The notes beneath the pieces are model-generated. The model made no database searches. It saw only the letters and a list, made by a program, of their open reading frames with translations, and was not told the origin of the DNA. This document shows, one piece after another, positions 60,901 to 64,000 of a stretch of DNA of 64,000 nucleotides. Numbering within the stretch: position 1 is the first letter of the stretch; the number at the start of each line of letters is the position of its first letter. Position numbers and translations under genes: made by a program. Location: assembly GCF_003086295.3 (NCBI RefSeq), contig NW_027255454.1, positions 310,001 through 374,000 of the forward strand, given 5' to 3'. The DNA comes from Arachis hypogaea. Taxonomy: Eukaryota > Streptophyta > Magnoliopsida > Fabales > Fabaceae.

Positions 60901-63900
60901 GAGGAGGACATATAAAGGCGAGCCGTAATGGCCTCATCTTTGGCAAGCTCCTCCGGTTTTTTTCACAGTTTTTTTGCCTTTTTTTTTACGTTGTGCTGAC
61001 CCTCGTTCTTTAAATGACGCTATCCCGAGGAGGACACCTAAAGGCGAGCCGTAATGGCCTCATCTTTGGCAAGCTCCTCCGGTTTTTTCTCACAGTTTTT
61101 TCTAGGTTTTTTCCCGGTTTTTTTTTTACGTTGTACTGACCCTGGTTCTTTAAATGACGCTATCCCGAGGAGGACACCTAAAGGCGAGCCGTAATGGCCT
61201 CATCTTTGGCAAGCTCCTCCGATTTTTTTCTCACAGTTTTTTCTAGGTTTTTCTCGGTTTTTTTTTCTTACGTTGTACTGACCCTAGTTCTTTAAATGAC
61301 GCTATCCCGAGGAGGAAACCTAAAGGCGAGCCGTAATTGCCACATCTTCGGTAGGTTCCTCCGGTTTTTTTTCGTTGTGCTATCCCGAGGAGGACACCTA
61401 AAGGCGAGCCGTAATGGTCTCATCTTCGGCAGGCTCCTCTGTATTTTTTTTTTTACGTTGCGCTGACCTTCGTTCTTTAATTGACGCTATCCCGAGGAGG
61501 ACACCTAAAGGCGAGCCGTAATGGCCTCATCTTCGGCAGGCTCCTCCGGTTTTTTTTTTTTTTTTTTTACGTTGTGCTGACCCTCGTTCTTTAAATGACG
61601 CTATCCGGAGGAGGACACCTAAAGGCGAGCCGTAATGGCCTCATCTTTAGCAAGCTCCTCCGGTTTTTTTCACAGTTTTTTTACCCCTTTTTTTTTTTGA
61701 CGTTGTGCTGATCCTGGTTCTTTAAATGACGCTATCACGAGGAGGACACCTAAAGGCGAGCCGTAATGGACTCATCTTTGGCAAGCTCCTCCGATTTTTT
61801 TCTCATAGTTTTTTCTAGGTTTTTTCTCGATTTTTTTTTTACGTTGTGCTGACCCTCGTTCATTAAATGACGCTATCCCGAGGAGGAAACCTAAAAGCTA
61901 GCTGTAATTGCCTCATCTTCGGCAGGTTCATCCGGTTTTTTTTTGTTGTGCTATCCCGAGGAGGACACCTAAAGGCGAGCCGTAATGGCCTCATCTTCGG
62001 CAGGCTCCTCTGTTTTTTTTTTTTTACGTTGTGTTGACCCTCGTTCTTTAATTGATGCTATCCCGAGGAGGTCACCTAAAGGGGAGCCGTAATGGCCTCA
62101 TCTTCGGTAGGCTCCCCTGGTATTTTTTTTTTTTACGTTGTGCTGACCCTCGTTCTTTAAATGACGCTATCCCGAGGAGGACACCTAAAGGCGAGCCGTA
62201 ATGGCCTCATCTTTGGCAAGCTCCTCCGGTTTTTTTCACAGTTTTTTTCCCTTTTTTTTTATGTTGGGCTGAACCTTGTCCTTTAAATGACGCTATCCCG
62301 AGGAGGACACCTAAAGGCGAGCCGTAATGGCCTCATGTTCGGCAGGCTCCTACGGTTTTTTTTTTTTTGTTTTTTTTACATAGTGCTGACCCTCGTTCTT
62401 TAAATGACGCTATCCCGAGGAGGGCACCTAAAGGCGAGCTGTAATGGCCTCATCTTTGGCAAGCTCCTCCGGATTTTTTCACAGTTTTTTCCCTTTTTTT
62501 TATGTTGTGCTGAACCTTGTTCTTTAATTGACGCTATCTCGAGGAGGACACCTAAAGGCGAGCCGTAATGGCCTCATCTTCGGCAAGCTCCTCCGGTTTT
62601 TTTTTTTTGTTTTTTTTTACGTAGTGCTGACCCTCGTTCTTTAAATGACGCTATCCCGAGGAGGACACCTAAAGGCGAGCCGTAATGGCCTCATCTTTGG
62701 CAAGCTCCTCCGGTTTTTTTTTCATGGTTTTTTTCTCGGTTTTTTCCGGTTTTTCCCTTTTTTATTTATTTATTTTTTTTTACGTTATGCTGACCCTCGT
62801 TCTTTAAATGACGCTATCCCGAGGAGGACACTTAAAGGCGAGCCGTAAAGGCCTCATCTTTGGCAAGCTCCTCCGGTTTTTTTCACAGTTTTTTTTCCTT
62901 TTTTTTTCAGGTAATTTCCCTTTTTTTTTTTTTTTTTTTACGTTGTGCTGACCCTCGTTCTTTAAATGACGCTATCTCGAGGAGGACACCTAAAGGCGAG
63001 CCGTAATGGCCTCTTCTTGGGCAAGCTCAGATTTTTTTTTCACAGTTTTTCCTCGGTTTTTTCTGGTTTTTTCCCGGTTTTTTTTTTTTTTTTTTTTTTA
63101 CGTTGTGTTGACCCTCGTTCTTTAAATGACGCTATCCCGAGGAGGACACCTAAAGGTGAGCCGTAATGGCCTCACCTTCGGCAGGTTCATCCGGTTTTTT
63201 TTTATTTTATTTTACGTTGTGCTGATCCTCATTTTTTAAATGACGCTATCCCGAGGAGGACACCTAAAGCCGAGCCGTATTGACCCTCGTTCTTTAAATG
63301 ATGCTATCCCGAGGAGGACACCTAAAGGCGAGCCGTAATGACCCTCGTTCTTTAAATGACGCTATCCCGAGGAGGACACCTAAAGGCGAGCCGTAACGGC
63401 CTCATCTTCGGTAGGCTCCTCTGTTTTTTTCTTTTTTTTTTTTACGTTGTGCTGACCCTCGTTCTTTAAATGACGCTATCCCGAGGAGGACACCTAAAGG
63501 CGAGCCGTAATGGCCTCATCTTTGGCAAGCTCCTCCGGTTTTTTTCACTATTTTTTTTCCCGGTTTTTTTTTTCCTTTTTTTTTTTTTTTTTTTTTTTTA
63601 CGTTGTGCTGACCCTTGTTCTTTAAATGACGCTATCCTGAGGAGGACACCTAAAGGCGAGTCGTAATGGCCTCATCTTTGGCAAGCTCCTCCGATTTTTT
63701 TCACAGTTTTTTCTCGATTTTTTTCCGATTTTTTTTTTGTTTATTCCCTTTTTTTTATTATTAATATTTTTTTTACCTTGTGCTGACCATCGTTCTTTAA
63801 ATGATGCTATCTCGAGGAGGACACCTAAAGGTGAGCCGTAACGGCCTCATCTTCGGCAGGATCCTCTATTTTTTTTTTTAAGTTGTGCTGACACTCGTTC

Positions 63901-64000
63901 TTTAAATGACGCTATCCCGAGGAGAACACCTAAAGGCGAGCCATAATAGCCTCATCTTCAGCAGGCTCCTCCATTTTTTTCATATTTTTTTTTACGTTGT
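60901..64000 (+). repeat. About 6.37-kb tandem duplication, copy 2 (cut by window end)
   Basis: Corresponds to 54.54-57.6 kb. The visible part keeps the unit order of copy 1, with several substitutions and homopolymer changes, so it is older than the 3.36-kb and 2.0-kb duplications. Confidence 0.75.

Larger units (their letters stand above)
52144..64000 (+). repeat. Satellite array, right part (continues past window)
   Basis: Same family and orientation as the left array. It resumes at GACACCTAAAGGCGAGCC, directly after the retrotransposon, and the first unit is type F (TCTTGGGCAAGCTCTG). It contains A-, B-, C-, E-, F- and G-type units and several copies of the second unit set (GGAAACC, TTAATTGATGC, CCCCCGGTAT). 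Units are somewhat more divergent here than at 18-24 kb. The array is still running at base 64000. Confidence 0.97.

Noticed and set aside
1..64000. Dozens of about 60-codon open frames beginning MTLSRGGHLKASRNG and ending PRRTPKGEP
   Set aside because: They arise once per pair of satellite units, with F-rich stretches read from T-rich linkers, and their lengths change with homopolymer slippage. Nothing supports translation.
1..64000. AGGAGG before ATG resembling ribosome binding sites, and GC-rich segments before T runs resembling intrinsic terminators
   Set aside because: Both are fixed parts of the satellite unit in a eukaryotic sequence; spacing to ATG is also wrong.

Overview
The window is plant nuclear DNA. 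About 57.5 of its 64 kb is one tandemly repeated satellite, and one 6.5-kb LTR retrotransposon is inserted in it. No host gene, tRNA, rRNA or CRISPR array could be supported. The retroelement points to a eukaryote, most likely a legume: it has long LTRs beginning TGATGA and ending TCATCA, a primer-binding site matching the 3' end of tRNA-Asp, and a plant-type TATA box. The LTR style recalls Arachis (peanut) elements. That is recognition from memory and was not searched.

Satellite (1-45626 and 52144-64000). Every unit is in the same orientation. A full unit is about 142-165 bp: a conserved core of roughly 100 bp (from about ACGTTGTGCTGACCC through GCTCCTCCGG) and a variable linker, very T-rich on the + strand. 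Units fall into recognisable types (here A-J, plus a second set K onwards) that recur in fixed order, making higher-order repeats. The clearest is a 10-unit, 1209-bp repeat at 21161-22369, with a 10-unit neighbour on the right and two 9-unit relatives on the left. Larger tandem duplications overlie this: 3.36 kb at 2521-9240, about 2.69 kb at 27.4-32.7 kb, about 2.0 kb at 37.4-41.4 kb, 1.3 kb at 41.4-44 kb, 606 bp at 53.5-54.7 kb and about 6.37 kb running from 54.5 kb to the window edge. This is the pattern expected from repeated unequal exchange.

Retrotransposon (45627-52143). The 1729-bp and 1817-bp LTRs flank an internal region of about 3 kb holding one intact, degenerate gag-like ORF (47701-48780). 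No protease, reverse transcriptase, RNase H or integrase was seen, so the element is non-autonomous. Its 5-bp target duplication GACAC lies inside the satellite core, and unit order (type E then type F) is continuous across it, so it landed in an already built array. By hand count the LTRs differ by about 18 substitutions plus a change in copy number of a palindromic minisatellite, so the insertion is fairly recent.

The most interesting signals are an imperfect hairpin in the satellite core with apparently compensatory paired changes in one unit class, the well-resolved nested higher-order structure, the retroposon-like minus-strand layout of the unit (A-rich tract after a short C-terminus-like frame), and the perfect 13-15 bp palindromes repeated inside the LTRs.
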